Positions 44,704-56,800 are shown, numbered from the stretch's first letter. The stretch: 64,000 nucleotides of DNA from Enoplolaimus lenunculus (GCA_030248215.1 JASANG010003890.1:124001-188000); one strand, 5' to 3'. Program-made: numbers and translations. Notes: generated from the sequence alone by a model not told the origin.

Positions 44704-46369
44704 TTAATGTGGTTTGGTTGAAAATGAAATCGACCGAAACAGCGACAAACTGCCGTTGCGTTTATCGTATTTCAGCGCTTCTGATTTGGAAGCACGAAAT
44801 TCCGATATGCTCATCACAGTGCTGTGACGTCGTCCAATGGCAAACGTTGACAGCGACGCTTGGCGATTAATACTTGACACAGTGTCGCGGTTGGATTCTG
44901 GTTTATCAAGACCGAGTTTGTCAAATTCGTACTCGAGTCCGTATTGAGGTCGGCGGCTATCGTCAATAATTTGTTCTGCTCCACCGTAGAATTTGCCGTA
45001 TACAAATACTTGTGGCATCTACAACACGTTGCTATAGTGATTTATGGTCAAAGAAAGTAGGTCATTTTGAGAGACTACTGTGATAAATAGTTGCTATAAG
45101 TTTAAAGATGGCGAAGGTACGGAAACTCGACTCCGTAGGATTTTGATAAAAAGTGATCCATGCTATAGATCTCGACAAGCTGAATTCAACGGTATCATTT
45201 TTATGGCTGCTCGCCCAACGGTTCAAAAGTTGTGGCCCTCGAAATTACGGTGCAAACGCGCAAATATTGGAACGTTGGCATTGGAAATGGTTGAAGAGAC
45301 AAAACACACGATGACCACTGTATTTTGAACAAAAATTGTGTAATTTGTATTATTAAAACATCTTTTGTGCGATACTTGAATCGAATGTTTTGTCTATTCT
45401 TTCTTGCAAACTGTAAGGTCAGGCGTTTGCCGCATTTGATATTAAAACAGTTGGTAGGGTTCCTGTTATAGAACGAAAAAAACCGAGTCAATTCTGTAAA
45501 GTTTTATATATTTCAGGTGAATGGGCGACAGTGCACCAAGCAACACCTACTATATACACACTGCAAAAAATGGTGTGTCAAATTGACTCTCCGAAATAGG
45601 CTCTACGGGACTACACAAACTGAGTCAAATTCGACTCCGTCAGAGTCAAATTTGACTCACTTACCGACTCATTGAGTAGCATTTGACTCTGGCAAAGTTG
45701 AATTTTGACTCAGTTTGTGTAGTCCGGAAAAGCCTATTTCGAAGAGAGTCAATTTGACTCATCATTTTTTGCAGCGTATTTTTGTGCACTGTAAATTCGA
45801 GTGAATTGATTTTAACTCAGCATGAGTTGAGTCTACTCAGAAGCCTGAGCTCTGAATGAGATCTTTCAGAACTCAGAATTCTGAATTGGTTTAACTCTTT
45901 CTGAGTTAATTAATCAACTCACCCGGAATTAAATGAGCTCAGAGGCAGTTAATATTTAGCGCTATTAACTCAGAAATGACCAAAAATACCCAATTCTCCC
46001 TCTGAGTTGATTAATCAACTCACTGAAATTTACTGTGTGCCGTGTCCGCTATATAACAGATGAACTGTGAACACGGTCAATATATTCAATAAAAATCACG
46101 GAACTCACCCCATGACTGTTTCTTGACCCAGGGAGTTCATTCAAAATTTCAATGAAGACACTCGCAGGATACTTATGATCTGACGCAACATCAACGACCG
46201 CAGGATCCCACGGTTCCAAAATATCCAGTATTCGATCGGTAACACCGAATGGTTTCCCATGATGTGTCTCAATGAAAACAACAACGTCCGCGGCTTCTGC
46301 ACGACTCCGCACATATTTTGTCGCTGACAATTTTTCTTTTGAACCGTATATGCTTGATGCGGATCCCAT
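44704..46369 (-). CDS. Glutaredoxin-fold protein without active-site cysteines, 191 aa, two exons
   Basis: Exon 1 is 46109-46369 (87 codons, donor GTGAGT) and exon 2 is 44704-45018 (acceptor TTGTAG), joined in phase 0. After a Ser/Lys-rich N-terminus, residues about 26-60 read AADVVVFIETHHGKPFGVTD, the first strand and helix of a glutaredoxin. The usual CPYC or CxxS is replaced by HHGKP. The cis-Pro and glycine motifs are present across the junction (PGSRNSHG|MPQVFVYGKFYGGAEQI), which is diagnostic of the fold. The remaining ~75 residues (QYGLEYEFDKLGLDKPES onward) are charged and unrecognised. A redox role is unlikely; glutathione-independent binding or an adaptor role is possible. The intron holds an S and an A element. 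Confidence 0.65.
45559..45776. mobile_element. Family S MITE, copy 9, in the glutaredoxin-like intron
   Basis: Left end CACTGCAAAAAATGGTG, right end CATCATTTTTTGCAGCG before TA. Its arms are mixed: CTACGGGACTACAC on the left and the CCGGAAAAGCC variant on the right. Confidence 0.8.
45786..46037. mobile_element. Family A element, copy 2, nine bases from an S element
   Basis: The ends CACTGTAAATTCGAGTG and CACTGAAATTTACTGTG are inverted, and the interior has GAGTTGATTAATCAACTC-type modules. It ends about 70 bp from the exon 1 splice donor. Confidence 0.78.
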
Positions 46370-46452
46370 TTTAGCTAAAGTCTAATTGTCCTATTTTTTA
46401 TGCAAATGATTTCTGAAATTAGCTAAACTTTTATCAAACTGGCTCTTTTACA

Positions 46453-46664
46453 CACTGTAAATTCCAATGAGTTGATTAATCAATTCAGGCAGCGCGAGTT
46501 GTTATTTCTGAATTAATATCAGTATATAAACATTAACTAACTCTGATTTGAGTTGAGTCTCACTTTGAGTTGAATTGATTCTGGGTGAATTGGTTAATTA
46601 ACACGAAATGAATTGAATCAAGTCAACATTCTGAGTTCAAATCAACTCACTGAAATTTACAGTG
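46453..46664. mobile_element. Family A element, copy 3
   Basis: The ends CACTGTAAATTCCAATGAG and CTCACTGAAATTTACAGTG are inverted. It starts 84 bp upstream of the glutaredoxin-like ATG, probably within its promoter. Confidence 0.78.
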
Positions 46665-46777
46665 CATCGTTTTGGACATATAAAGCTTAGGCCTATAGGC
46701 TGAGGTTTACGCAAAGGTTTAGATAAACGCTTAGGTTTTTTAGGTAAGCCTTTTCTAAACCTAAGCCTATAATTGTG

Positions 46778-47013
46778 CACTGTAAATTTCCGTCAGTTGA
46801 TTTTAACTCAGAATGAGTTAAATCACTCAGTCTGTGATAGGACTATCCGAACTCAAAATTTTGAGTTGATTCAATTCATTCTGAATTAATTTATCAACTC
46901 ACCCTGAGTCAACATAACTCAGAGTGAGTTTGTTAATGTTTAGTGATATTAATTCTGAAACAACCAACTCCCTAGCTGAATTGATTGATCAACTTATCGG
47001 AATTTACAGAGTG
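46778..47013. mobile_element. Family A element, copy 4
   Basis: Left end CACTGTAAATTTCCGTCAG, right end CGGAATTTACAGAGTG. It is separated from copy 3 by 113 bp that contain diverged CTTAGG/CCTAAG steps. Confidence 0.75.
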
Positions 47014-47270
47014 TAAAAGAAGTATACATACAGAGTCGTAATATTTGATATCTAACTTTTCAACTGCAGTGGAAGAGCAGAGGTGCGCCTGGGAAAACGT
47101 CTTGAGGGTTGCGACCCTGTTCTCAATTGATATAAATGAATTGTCAACTGAAACCTGAAGGATTTCCGGGTTCATTTCTTAACAAATCATGTCAAAAAAA
47201 TTGGGTTCATAGGATAAATCTTGTACGAATATTAACAGCGAACAATTTGCAATATATACGTTATCGTATT

Positions 47271-47640
47271 ATACCGGAAGGATGCAAATGGAAGTGAAAG
47301 AGACCGGAGCCGGAACCAGTTGAGGTAAACAAACTTTACCGTAGCCGTAGCCGGAGGTGAGGCGAAATCCTGTAGTTAAAATTTATCTTTCACTTGTTAG
47401 TTTTAGCAAATACTTGCAAGTTGTTGTAAAATTTTTTCGTTTTATGCTTATTTTTCACGAAATCTCGGCAACTGTTTCCTCACAATTGTGTATATATGCG
47501 GAAAGATAAAACGAAACGCACTAAACAAATAAATTTTGCTAAATATATAAAAAATTTCACTACCCCAATTGTCGGAACCTTCTTCACTAACTCTACAGGT
47601 CGATTTTCCTGGGCCGAAGGCAGAGTTCCGGTTATACTCT
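47271..47640 (-). mobile_element. Family V element, reverse orientation
   Basis: On the minus strand it starts AGTATAACCGGAACTCTGCC and ends TTGCATCCTTCCGGTATAA. The middle has ACTAACAAGTGAAAG and CACCTCCGGCTACGGC, as in 25889-26135. Confidence 0.6.
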
Positions 47641-47778
47641 GTTATTTTTCAGTGAATTTTTTGACAAAATTTTCAAAATAAACTTGATAATTTTAGTCAG
47701 AAACCAACCGACTACGATGTTTGAAAAACGTGTATTTTAAAAATATGCCTCATATCAAGCATAAGCTTAAAAATATAA

Positions 47779-47941
47779 TCCAATGTATAGACCAGGGCCG
47801 TAACGGTAAGCATACACCTATGTCTAACGCAAAGCCTAAAGCGTAGGAATAGCCTGCACCTAAACCTAAAATAATCTAATGTTTAAGCTTACGCCATACC
47901 CGTCCGCAGACACACGGTCGCTCCTGATCTCAACCCGAGAC
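47779..47941 (-). mobile_element. Family T element, GTATAGA subfamily, decayed
   Basis: It runs from TCCAATGTATAGACCAGGGC to CGGTCGCTCCTGATCTCAACC. The core GCCTAA units are strongly diverged. Confidence 0.5.
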
Positions 47942-48257
47942 AGAGCAAAGCTAAAAAAATTAGTCTAAATCCTTTACTGCAATCCCACAGGGCAAGTTAC
48001 CGGGACACCTTTATCCAGATGTGCCGGTGTAGGTAAAAGGAACAGTATTTTACAATTGTCACCGTGTTCAAATGTCAGTTTGACGGCTGACTAATTTAAT
48101 TTGAAATCATTTTGGTTTACCTGCATAGAACCAAATCTGAAAGTACAAAAAAACCAGCTTTGTTCTAAAATTACAGTTTTCTGACACAAGAATTTGCAAG
48201 CATTACAAACCGTGTAGAATAGTTAATTCGACTTACAGCAGCCGTATATACTGAAAG

Positions 48258-48456
48258 GGGCCCATGTAAAGATCAGGAGCGGAACGTTTTTCTGTGGGAC
48301 TGCGATAGAGTAAGCTTAAGCTTTCGACGAAGTTTTTTGCTTGGCTTAGGCTTAGGCTTAGGCTTATGAATATGCTCATTGTTTCGTTTAGGCTAAGGGT
48401 ATGGCTTGGGTTTAGGAATATGCTTATAATACTGTTCCGCCCTTGTTCTTTTGGCC
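48258..48456 (+). mobile_element. Family T element, GTAAAGA subfamily
   Basis: It runs from GGCCCATGTAAAGATCAGGA to CCGCCCTTGTTCTTTTGGCC; the ACA of the right end is deleted. The core has four TTAGGC units, then diverged ones. Confidence 0.75.
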
Positions 48457-48809
48457 CTGAAACGATACGTTCTTATTAGTGTAAAACCAAGAACAGCTTT
48501 GCCAAAGCTTCGAATAAACTTGTTGAAGAGACAGTTTGTGTATTGTATATCGCTAAAAAATTATCACTGTTAGCAACGATTTGTGTTCAAAGCATAAGTA
48601 TTGGCACACGAAAATGGTTACACAAACTTTTAAAATTCAAAATTAGGTGTCTTTTGCCTGGCTGGTGAATGTTTACTCGATCTAAATTTAAACAAACTTG
48701 TACCAATAATTCGACGGTACAAGAAATATCTTTTATTTGGTAAAGGAAAAAAATAGGCAAGTTGCTGAAATAGTGGTATTTTTAGAAACACTGATACAGA
48801 AACTGCTGA

Positions 48810-49047
48810 CGGCCAACAGGGCCTGATCGTTTGCCGGAGGGGCTGTATATAGAGTCAGTTTAAGCTTTAGACTAATTTTTTTGCTTAGGTTTAGAGTTAG
48901 GCTTAGGCTTAAGAATAGGCTCATCCATACGCTTAGGCTTAGGCTTACGAATAGGCTCATCTACACGCTTAGGCTTAGGCTTAGGCTTAAGCTTAAGCTT
49001 TGGAATATGCTTATACTACTGTTCGGGCGTTATTCTATACATGGGCC
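48810..49047 (+). mobile_element. Family T element, GTATAGA subfamily
   Basis: The left end GGCCAACAGGGCCTGATCG is rearranged. The right end GTTATTCTATACATGGGCC is good. About 14 TTAGGC units and two AATAGGCTCATCYAYACGCTT spacers form the core. Confidence 0.65.
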
Positions 49048-49729
49048 CTGTTGACTCGCGTTATGGCTGATTAAGGCATAGGTATTGCAAGTTAACTGTG
49101 CTGGTTTACTCTCTCTCATATGGCCACCAGCTCGTTTGGCCAACAGAATTACTTTGTGCAGCGTTGGCGGAACGCACCAGTAAACAAAAGATTTGTAAAT
49201 ATTGGGCATCAGCAAAATTTCAAAATAAGAATCGACATCGGCAAAAATTTTAGTATCGTCGCATGACTGATTTTAGCACAGCAAACGACAAATTGTTGAC
49301 ATGTACAATTTGGTAGGTAACTATTCAAAAACGAGTTAATGACCGTCTTTACCTGCTTGCTCATTCGTCAACGTATGTATATGTTCCCATTGGCTATCAA
49401 CGAAATTAATTATGTGCCAAATTTTACTATTGGCTGAAAGAGCGATTGTAGTTCAAATTAGGTTTGTCAAACGTACCCGTCAATAATAAAACACCCATTT
49501 ATCGAACAGTAAGTATTTCGCTTTTAGGCCTCGGTTTCTGCTTAGCATTTGAGCTTAGACTTTAGCTATGTTTAAAGCATAGATTCACAGGTGCACAAAA
49601 CACTTCCATTATGCCTCTGTTTATGCTTAGCCTTAGCCTTAGAGTTTAGGCTTTGGCTAAATTGTAAGCCTTGATTCACAGGTAAACAAACCATTTCTCT
49701 TTAGGCCTCTATTTATGCTTAGCATAATA

Positions 49730-49942
49730 CACTGTAAAGAACGGGAAGTCAAATTGACTCTCTCGGAAATATTCCTGACTACACAAAACTGAGTCAAATT
49801 TGACTCCGCCAGAGTCAAATTCGATTCACTGAATCGCTCAGTGAGTCCAAGTTCACTCTGGCGGAGTCGAATTTGACTCAGTTTGTGTAGTCAGGAAAAG
49901 CCTATTTTCGAGAGTCAATTTGACTCCCCATTTTTTACAGTG
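49730..49942. mobile_element. Family S MITE, copy 10
   Basis: The ends CACTGTAAAGAACGGGAAG and CCATTTTTTACAGTG are flanked on both sides by TA. The arms are the TTCCTGACTACACAAAACTG variant. Confidence 0.82.
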
Positions 49943-50143
49943 TACAGTTTGGCAATGATTTAGGCTTACATTTACATTTTTAGGCGAAGTAACCAATATC
50001 GAGTTGACAAGGTAACAAGTATTCAAAACCGTATATAGCCGTTTATGTCGTATTACGCAATTTGAAAAATAAAATCTGTTAATGTATGGTAAAAATATTG
50101 ACTTGTTTGCAACAATCACTATCATGAAATTAATATCTATATA

Positions 50144-50573
50144 CTGTAGTGACCCGAATCAGAGGGGGTAATAAGAGGGCGGTCCCCATTTTAAGTCCCA
50201 ATCAATAGGAGTCTGATTTCTAAGCGGATAGTGTCCCTAAACCCTAATTAGAGTCTATAAATGTCAATTTTCCATAACTGTAACACATAAATGACTCCAG
50301 GACCAAATAAAGTTGAGTTCGAAACTTTAAAACGTATTTAAGTTTTCAAAGTACATTCCTTAGTAAAACATTGCATTATCACTCAAGCTGTATTTACACA
50401 AGACAAATAAACGGTTAATTCAATGGATAGTTGCAACAACGGTATATATCAGTAACGAAGGGTGGTGAATGGCTGGTTGGAAATAATTAACAGTCCGTAA
50501 CCGAATAACAAGGGGGGCACCGTCTGGAGAGGTCAAATAGATATCAGTCCCCCTCTTATTTCGGTCACTACAG
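50144..50573 (-). mobile_element. Family P inverted-repeat element, copy 2, intact TA duplication
   Basis: The ends CTGTAGTGACCCGAATCAGA and TTATTTCGGTCACTACAG are inverted, with TA on both sides. The interior is the reverse complement of 4348-4815 with moderate divergence. Confidence 0.85.
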
Positions 50574-50900
50574 TAGCTGAGTTTTCAAAACTGATTTTAA
50601 ACGCAAGGCCTTTGTATGCCGGTGCCTTCACTTTCACCGACGTGTCGGGTGAAGGTATACTATGGCCCTTATTTGCGGTTTAAGATTGGCTTCGTTGACA
50701 AAATTATTTTAATCCTAAACCATACCAGTTTATTTGTTCAAAATAAAGCTTGGAACATCTAAAAATGTGTTAAACGTTCAACACCGTATATTACAATTTG
50801 GAAACGCGTCTTGCAACCATCATTCTTCAGGCAGGTTTGTCCATTGCTGTGTGAAGGTTTGTTGCTGAAAAACGTCGCAGTGTCCTGGCTTCAGAAACTT

Positions 50901-51380
50901 GGCCCATGTAAAGATCAGGGGCGAAGAGTTTAAGCTTAAGCTTTAAACTAATAGTTTTTTGCTTGGCTTATGCTTAAGCTTAGACTTTAAGCTTAGGAAT
51001 ATGCTCATTCTTACGCTTAGGTTTAGGTTCAGGCTTAGGCTTAGGAATATGCTCATTGTTACGCATAGGTTTAGGTTTAGGCTTAGGTTTATGAATATGC
51101 TCATTCTTACACGTATGTTTGGCTTAGGCTTAGGCTTAGGAATATGCTCATTGTTACGCATAGGTTTAGGTTTAGGCTTAGGTTTATGAATATGCTCATT
51201 CTTACACGTATGTTTGGCTTAGGCTTAGGCTTAGGAATATGCTCATTGTTACGCATAGGTTTAGGTTTAGGCTTAGGCTTATGAATATGCTCATTCTTAC
51301 ACGTATGTTTGGCTTAGGTTTAGGCTTAGGCTCAGGAATATGCTTATAATACTGTTCCGCGTCTGTGCTTTACATTGGCC
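50901..51380 (+). mobile_element. Family T element with tandemly expanded core and perfect 8-bp target duplication
   Basis: It runs from GGCCCATGTAAAGATCAGGG to GTGCTTTACATTGGCC, flanked by AGAAACTT on both sides. The core contains about three near-identical ~115-bp units, each with CACGTATGTTTGGCTTAGG, GCTCATTGTTACGCATAGG and GCTCATTCTTACACG. Similarity between units is higher than between elements. Confidence 0.9.
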
Positions 51381-51633
51381 AGAAACTTTAAGAACTCTGC
51401 TTTAAAGCTAAATTTACGTTTAAATACATTATTAATACAGTAGTTGTTTCCATTCCGTTTGCTTGCTTTCAAATGCTTCAAGATCAGATGGTACGAACCG
51501 TCGTTGATATTGCATATCACAAATTATTTACGTAGTGGTAGTGCAAAAAAATAATGTGTTGTCTCTTGTGTAGAGTTAGAATATTTTGTTGAATTAACTA
51601 ATTTGTTCAAAAATAGCTATGATATTAACTACA

Positions 51634-52305
51634 CAAAGAAATAAATTGTCTTGTATTTAAGAAATATTGACTGCAATTTAAAACAATTATATCTTTTAAT
51701 ACAGACTCTAGACATATATGTCTTGAATTCCTGACTTTCATTTCTTTAATTTTTTTCAGAAATGTGGGTCTGAAATTTTTCACTTTTAAATGTCCTAAGG
51801 CTAGCACGCTGTTTTATGAACGATTAAGACAAATGTTTCTGAGATATAAGACATAAATGTCTGAAATACAAGACAAAGACCGACCAGAGAAACTGACTCC
51901 AAAATGGGAAGCTGAAGCCCAACACAAATCCCTAATGTTACAACCTAAGATACGTCCAGGATGTAAACTTAAGGTTGGGGGCAGCGTGAGCTCAACCCGA
52001 AATATTTTTGAAATTCGATTATTTATATAATCGTGTTTTAGAATACAAACTGAACAACTTTTTTTAAATACGTAAAAATAAAAAAATTAATTCTTGAATA
52101 AAAGACAATTTCCTGTGAAAGAAATTTGTGTCTTATAAATTGGCAATAGTAATTTCTTGAATATATCACATTCACATTTTAACCATTTCAGACACGAATT
52201 TTTGAGCCATTAAAGTCTAATAATGTTTGAAATACAAGACATTTATGTCTTGGGTAATTTAAGCAAGTAGCGGTCTTGATATTTTAAGGCAATTTATTTT
52301 GTATA
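51634..52305. mobile_element. Possible AT-rich inverted-repeat element
   Basis: ACAAAGAAATAAATTGTCTT at the left is inverted as AAGGCAATTTATTTTGTAT at the right. Inside each end, GACATATATGTCTTG and AAGACATTTATGTCTTGG palindromes mirror each other. AAGACA/TGTCTT steps are scattered throughout. There is only one copy in the window. Confidence 0.4.
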
Positions 52306-53587
52306 TATAGTCTCGTATTAGGAAAGGGTGCGCATTTGATTTTTGTATTTAAATAAATTAAACTTTTGGCTTTGACAGAGTCTGTTTGTTAAATTTTAAT
52401 TCGAAATCGTTTGAAAAATACTAAACACTTTTCGCGTCATGAAAAATATATTTTCGGTCATGCTTAAATCACAGTCAAAACGCGATCAACTAGACGGCTT
52501 TTCCTAAATTAGTGATTTGGTTTAGAGTTTCTCCGCTGTATATATAAGTTTGGTTTTAAAAGATGTTGTCTGAAACACGAATGTTTAAAATTACATTTAA
52601 TATATACTAGCACACGTAGATGCACTCATGTGCAACGATACTAAAGCTTGTCCGGCCTTAGGCTAAATTGAAGCCAGAGCCCCTCATATTAGTTGAACAA
52701 AAATTAAGAAACTGCTTTTTAAACAGCTGTTGCGCTTTGCAGATATATAAAATAAATCACAAACTGCAAGTATTGTCAATGCATACAGACTTAATTTGCA
52801 CACGTAACGTGAATAAGAATGTGTTGGAAATGCTGCTCAGAATACATATGCGGAGCGAGCGTTCCAGCTTTGATATATAGATTAGCCACGATTCGACTCT
52901 TCATGCGGACTTTGCAGTCCAACTAAAGTGCAACCAGTTGCACTGATACAAGCAAATTTGTGCAAACTGCAAGACAATTGAATAATTGTTAATTTATGCG
53001 TGCAATTGTATATGTTTCCAAAACACTATGTTTACTGATATTAACAGCTGCACACTGAAATATAAGATATAGTCACTCAATTTTCCCACGCTGTGGATAT
53101 CTTTAGAGATTTGTTTATTTAAATAGTGATGGATCCGGATAAACTCAGAAATCTCTGAAACGGTTAACGAGCAGTGGAGAAAACACACGAAAAGCAAGCG
53201 CGAAGCCAAACGTCATTTTAGTGCTAAACGTTAGTGCAAAATAATCCACTTTTGATCCCTGATGGGCAGGAGTGCTACGTCGACAGCGATCCCGTGGATC
53301 CGCAAGGGCGCAGACCCATGAGTGCTCGGTGGGAAGACGTTACTTGTTTGGTGTCGAATTGATATAAATAGTTTTTAAAGCGTGTTTAATAGCAAATAAT
53401 TTACACTGTAAAAGGCTTTAAAGTTGAGACAAAATAGAAAAATCTTTTGAATTCAAGTTAACATCTGTACCATATTTTTTAGTGATTTTAGTTGTCAAAC
53501 ACATTTTAAGCCTCAAACTGATAATAATCGATGAAGGAAGACTTGAAACCAATAACAAACCAAAATGACCAAATTAGAAGTTGGGTA

Positions 53588-53797
53588 CAGTGCAAAAAAT
53601 GGCGAGTCAAATTGAATCTCTCTAAAATAAGCTTTTCGGGATTACACCAACTGAGTCAAATTCGACGCCGCCAGAGTCAAACGTGCGACTCAGTGAAACG
53701 AGTTTGAGTCTGGCGGAGTCGAATTTTGAATCAATTTGTGTAGCCCCGAAAAGCCTATTACGGAGAGAGTCAATTTGACTCACCATTTTTTGCTGTG
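53588..53797. mobile_element. Family S MITE, copy 11
   Basis: The ends CAGTGCAAAAAATGGCGAG and CTCACCATTTTTTGCTGTG are flanked by TA on both sides. The arms carry TTTTCGGGATTACACC. Confidence 0.82.
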
Positions 53798-54574
53798 TAT
53801 ACACTTTGCAATTATGTAAAGAAATGTTTGAAAACTTTCATTAATGTGCAATGATTTTATATGCAGATATAATTGCAATCGTCTGCAATGCTGTATATTC
53901 CCAAAAACAGTTTAACATGGGTTCAAAGGTTGGGACCTATACTCATGGAACAAACTGAATTAAAATGCGAAGTAGGAACGAAAAAACTAAGTAAAATTTT
54001 TACATCAAATAGTTGTACAAAGCAATAATTTCAAATTTTAATTTAACCAAAAAAGACTCTTAGTCACTCAATGAACTCCCGTAGATTTAAACGCTGCGCT
54101 CAAATATGAAAAAGTAGAATCCCGTCATGCATTGTTATACAGTTTTGTAGACAACACTTTTGTAAAACTTTAAAGTATCGATACGTACTTCAAACTGAAA
54201 ATGAAATATTGAAATTTCAACGGAAATATTAGTTATTCAACACAGTTCCGACCGAGTGAAATCCGACGGGTTGAACGACCGTGTGAATTTTAACTCGAGT
54301 TTATTTGAACTCGAGTTTTGTTTGAATTTTGAACAGATACTGAACAATAATATTCATTTTAATTGTTTAAAATTTACTGGTTGACTGATAATATTGGAAT
54401 GCGCGTCGTATTTCCGGTGCTGTGTATATTCTGATATGCCTACATTTTGATTTCCGAGTCAAGAAGCCGCTTAGCTGATCAGCGGAAGCGCGTTTAGCTT
54501 TAATTTTTTCTGTTGAATAAGGCTAATTTTGTCTATTTGAATATTTGTTGTATCGCTCGTTTTTAGTTAAACCA

Positions 54575-54895
54575 AGAGTGGATCATGACAAGAGTGCGCA
54601 ACTCTTGGCGTAACTTATGGTATAAAATGTACCTCCGGGTGTTGCGTTTTTAGCTGACCCCCTTGTTTAGAGAGAGGGTTGCTGTCACATGCAATATATA
54701 GACCCTAAATTAAATTATACGCGGAGAAATTTGTAGCTGAATACATAATGTATCATGGTTCGCATAGATTGTACGCCCGTCTAAATGATGGGGGCGGGTA
54801 GGGCAAAAATGCAACACGTTCCGGGTACATTCTTTTCTACAGTTGCACACACTTGTAAAAAGAGTCATTATCGACTTTTGGTTAAACCGATTGAA
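54575..54895 (+). mobile_element. Family Y inverted-repeat element, copy 2
   Basis: Left AAGAGTGCGCAACTCTTGG, right GTTGCACACACTTGTAAAAAG then GTCATTATCGAC. GAATGTACCYGGAACGTGTTG and GGCAAAAATGCAACACG match 20938-21251 in reverse. Confidence 0.6.
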
Positions 54896-54900
54896 AGTTT

Positions 54901-55084
54901 GGCCAATGTTACCTTTATGGTCGTAGCAGTAGATTAACCGTATTCCTAAGCCTAGGCCTAAGCGTTGCTAAAGCGTAATCCTAAACCTAAGCCTAAACCT
55001 AAGCAAAAAATGTAGTCTAGAATGTACGCTTTACTCTTTTACAGACCTACCAGGAAACCGGGACGCCCTAAAAGTAACAATGGC
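54901..55084 (-). mobile_element. Family T element, TTACTTTAA subfamily
   Basis: It runs from GGCCAATGTTACCTTTATGG to GACGCCCTAAAAGTAACAATGGC. The core has GCCTAGGCCTAAGCGTTGC, four GCCTAA-type units and CAAAAAATGTAGTCTAGAATG. It abuts the right edge of the family Y element. Confidence 0.75.
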
Positions 55085-55205
55085 TGGAAGTTTTATGCTT
55101 TATTCAGCATTAATTTTTACCTGTTTGATATTTCTGCCTTTTGCACTTAAAAATTAACAAGTAAACCGTGTTGTTATTGCATTCATCTTTGTTCCCAGTG
55201 TGAAT

Positions 55206-55365
55206 ACCGAAGTATGCCACCGGATGCGGCACAAAATGGATTTCCGGCACCGCTAGACGTAATCCCTCAATTTTCCGTTTACTTCGGGTTACGATAATTT
55301 TGTTTGACCTTGGTCATTGGCTCCAGAGTGTTTTGCTTGCGGAGATCCGCATCGTTGGCTGCCAT
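55206..55365. mobile_element. Family V fragment
   Basis: CACCGGATGCGGCACAAAATGG and TTCCGGCACCGC match the opening of 7773-8149. It then jumps to CCGTTTACTTCGGGTTACG. The middle part is missing. Confidence 0.35.
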
Positions 55366-55727
55366 TTTAATATGCGCCATTAAAATTTTGTAGCCAAATC
55401 ATTTTGGTATGCGCAATAAATTGTAATTTGAACTGCGAAAAAAATAACTAAAGTCGACTCTGCGGTTTGGCATCGTCGACTCATAGTTTGAATTTTATAA
55501 TTGAAAAATATTTGACGCCTCATTAAACACTGTAAATTATACCGTGAGCAACAACAGTGGCCAACACATGAGTCGAACTGAAAACGGTTTACTGTAGGAA
55601 TTGAAAGTTCGCTGACACATACGGACACAACTTTGGAAAACACACAAATTTCCCGTTGAGAATTGAATGAAAAAATGCCAACTGAATATGCGGATCATAT
55701 CAAATCTGTTGGTTGGTGTAACATTTC

Positions 55728-56088
55728 GGCCAATGTAAAGAACACGGGCGGGACAGTATTATATGCATATCCCTAAGCGTAAGTCTAAGCGTAAGCCTAA
55801 GCCCCTAAGCCTAAACCTAAACGTAACAATGAGCATAATTCTAAGCCTAAGCCTAAAGCCTAAACGTAAGAATGAGCATATTTCTAAACCTAAGCCTATG
55901 CCTAAACCTAAGCTGAAGAATGAGCATATTTCTAAGCCTAAACCTTAGCTTAAGCCTAAGCGTAAGAACGATTTTATTTCTAATACTAAGCCTAAGCCTA
56001 AGCCAAGCGAAAAAAGTAGTCTAAAGCTTAAGCTTACTATATTGCAGGCCCACACAAAAAAGTTCCGCCCCTGATTATTACATGGGCC
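55728..56088 (-). mobile_element. Family T element with expanded core, 7/8 target duplication
   Basis: It runs from GGCCAATGTAAAGAACACGG to CCCCTGATTATTACATGGGCC. The flanks AACATTTC and AATATTTC differ at one base. Its GCCTAA-like core carries AATGAGCATA(A/T)TTCTAA spacers in a roughly 55-bp periodic pattern. Confidence 0.85.
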
Positions 56089-56509
56089 AATATTTCTATG
56101 ATAATGAACTTCGGATCAATTTAAGTTTTTTTATTCCTGCACAGTTTCAAGTGCTCAAGGGGTCAGAGTGTCCAATAGGACTACAAATAGAAAAATTTCT
56201 AAACGAAAGATCAATGTTCTGAATTACAAAGTATGGTAGATGAAATTTGCCGAATTTAATTGGACGAATATTTAGTTGAAGTGGCCTTTATAATGGAAGC
56301 AAAAAAACTTTGACGGTAGTATTCAGTAGTGTACTGTAGTACAAGATGTTTTCATATTGTAGACGAACAAATAAGAAACCCGTATTTTTTAAAAAGGGGG
56401 AAAAATCTATAAAATAACCAGCGCCACAACTTTTTTACAACATCCTTCATTATTTTGTATTAAGACAGAAGTCTTCTCTAAAAAAATGATACAGAGTTCG
56501 TGTCTTCTC

Positions 56510-56800
56510 TTTTTTTGCCACCCTCTTTTTTAAAAAAAACAAAAAAATATCTTTTTTTATAATATAAATAAAAAATACAAACTTCTCCCTCCCCCCCCCC
56601 CCTTTCTCTCGCTGGGCGCGCGAGACACAGACTCTTGTTGTGCGCGCGCGCGCCCGCAGAGAGAAAAAATTCTTATAAAACTATACTCCTCTTTTACTAT
56701 TTTCTTCTCAAAAAAATAAAAAAAATCATCTTCCAAATAATAAAAAAAAAAACCTAATTCAGACTTTTTGGTATAAAAAATAAGGTATATTACCAAATTT
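56510..56800. repeat. Low-complexity block
   Basis: A/T homopolymer-rich DNA encloses a run of 12 C near 56590 and an alternating GC tract (GTGCGCGCGCGCGC) near 56640. Nothing else here resembles the rest of the window. Confidence 0.7.

Noticed and set aside
47029-47175. Possible first exon MNPEILQVSVDNSFISIENR ending at GTATGT
   Set aside because: No acceptor in phase was found downstream, no similarity was recognised, and it ends at the edge of a family A element.
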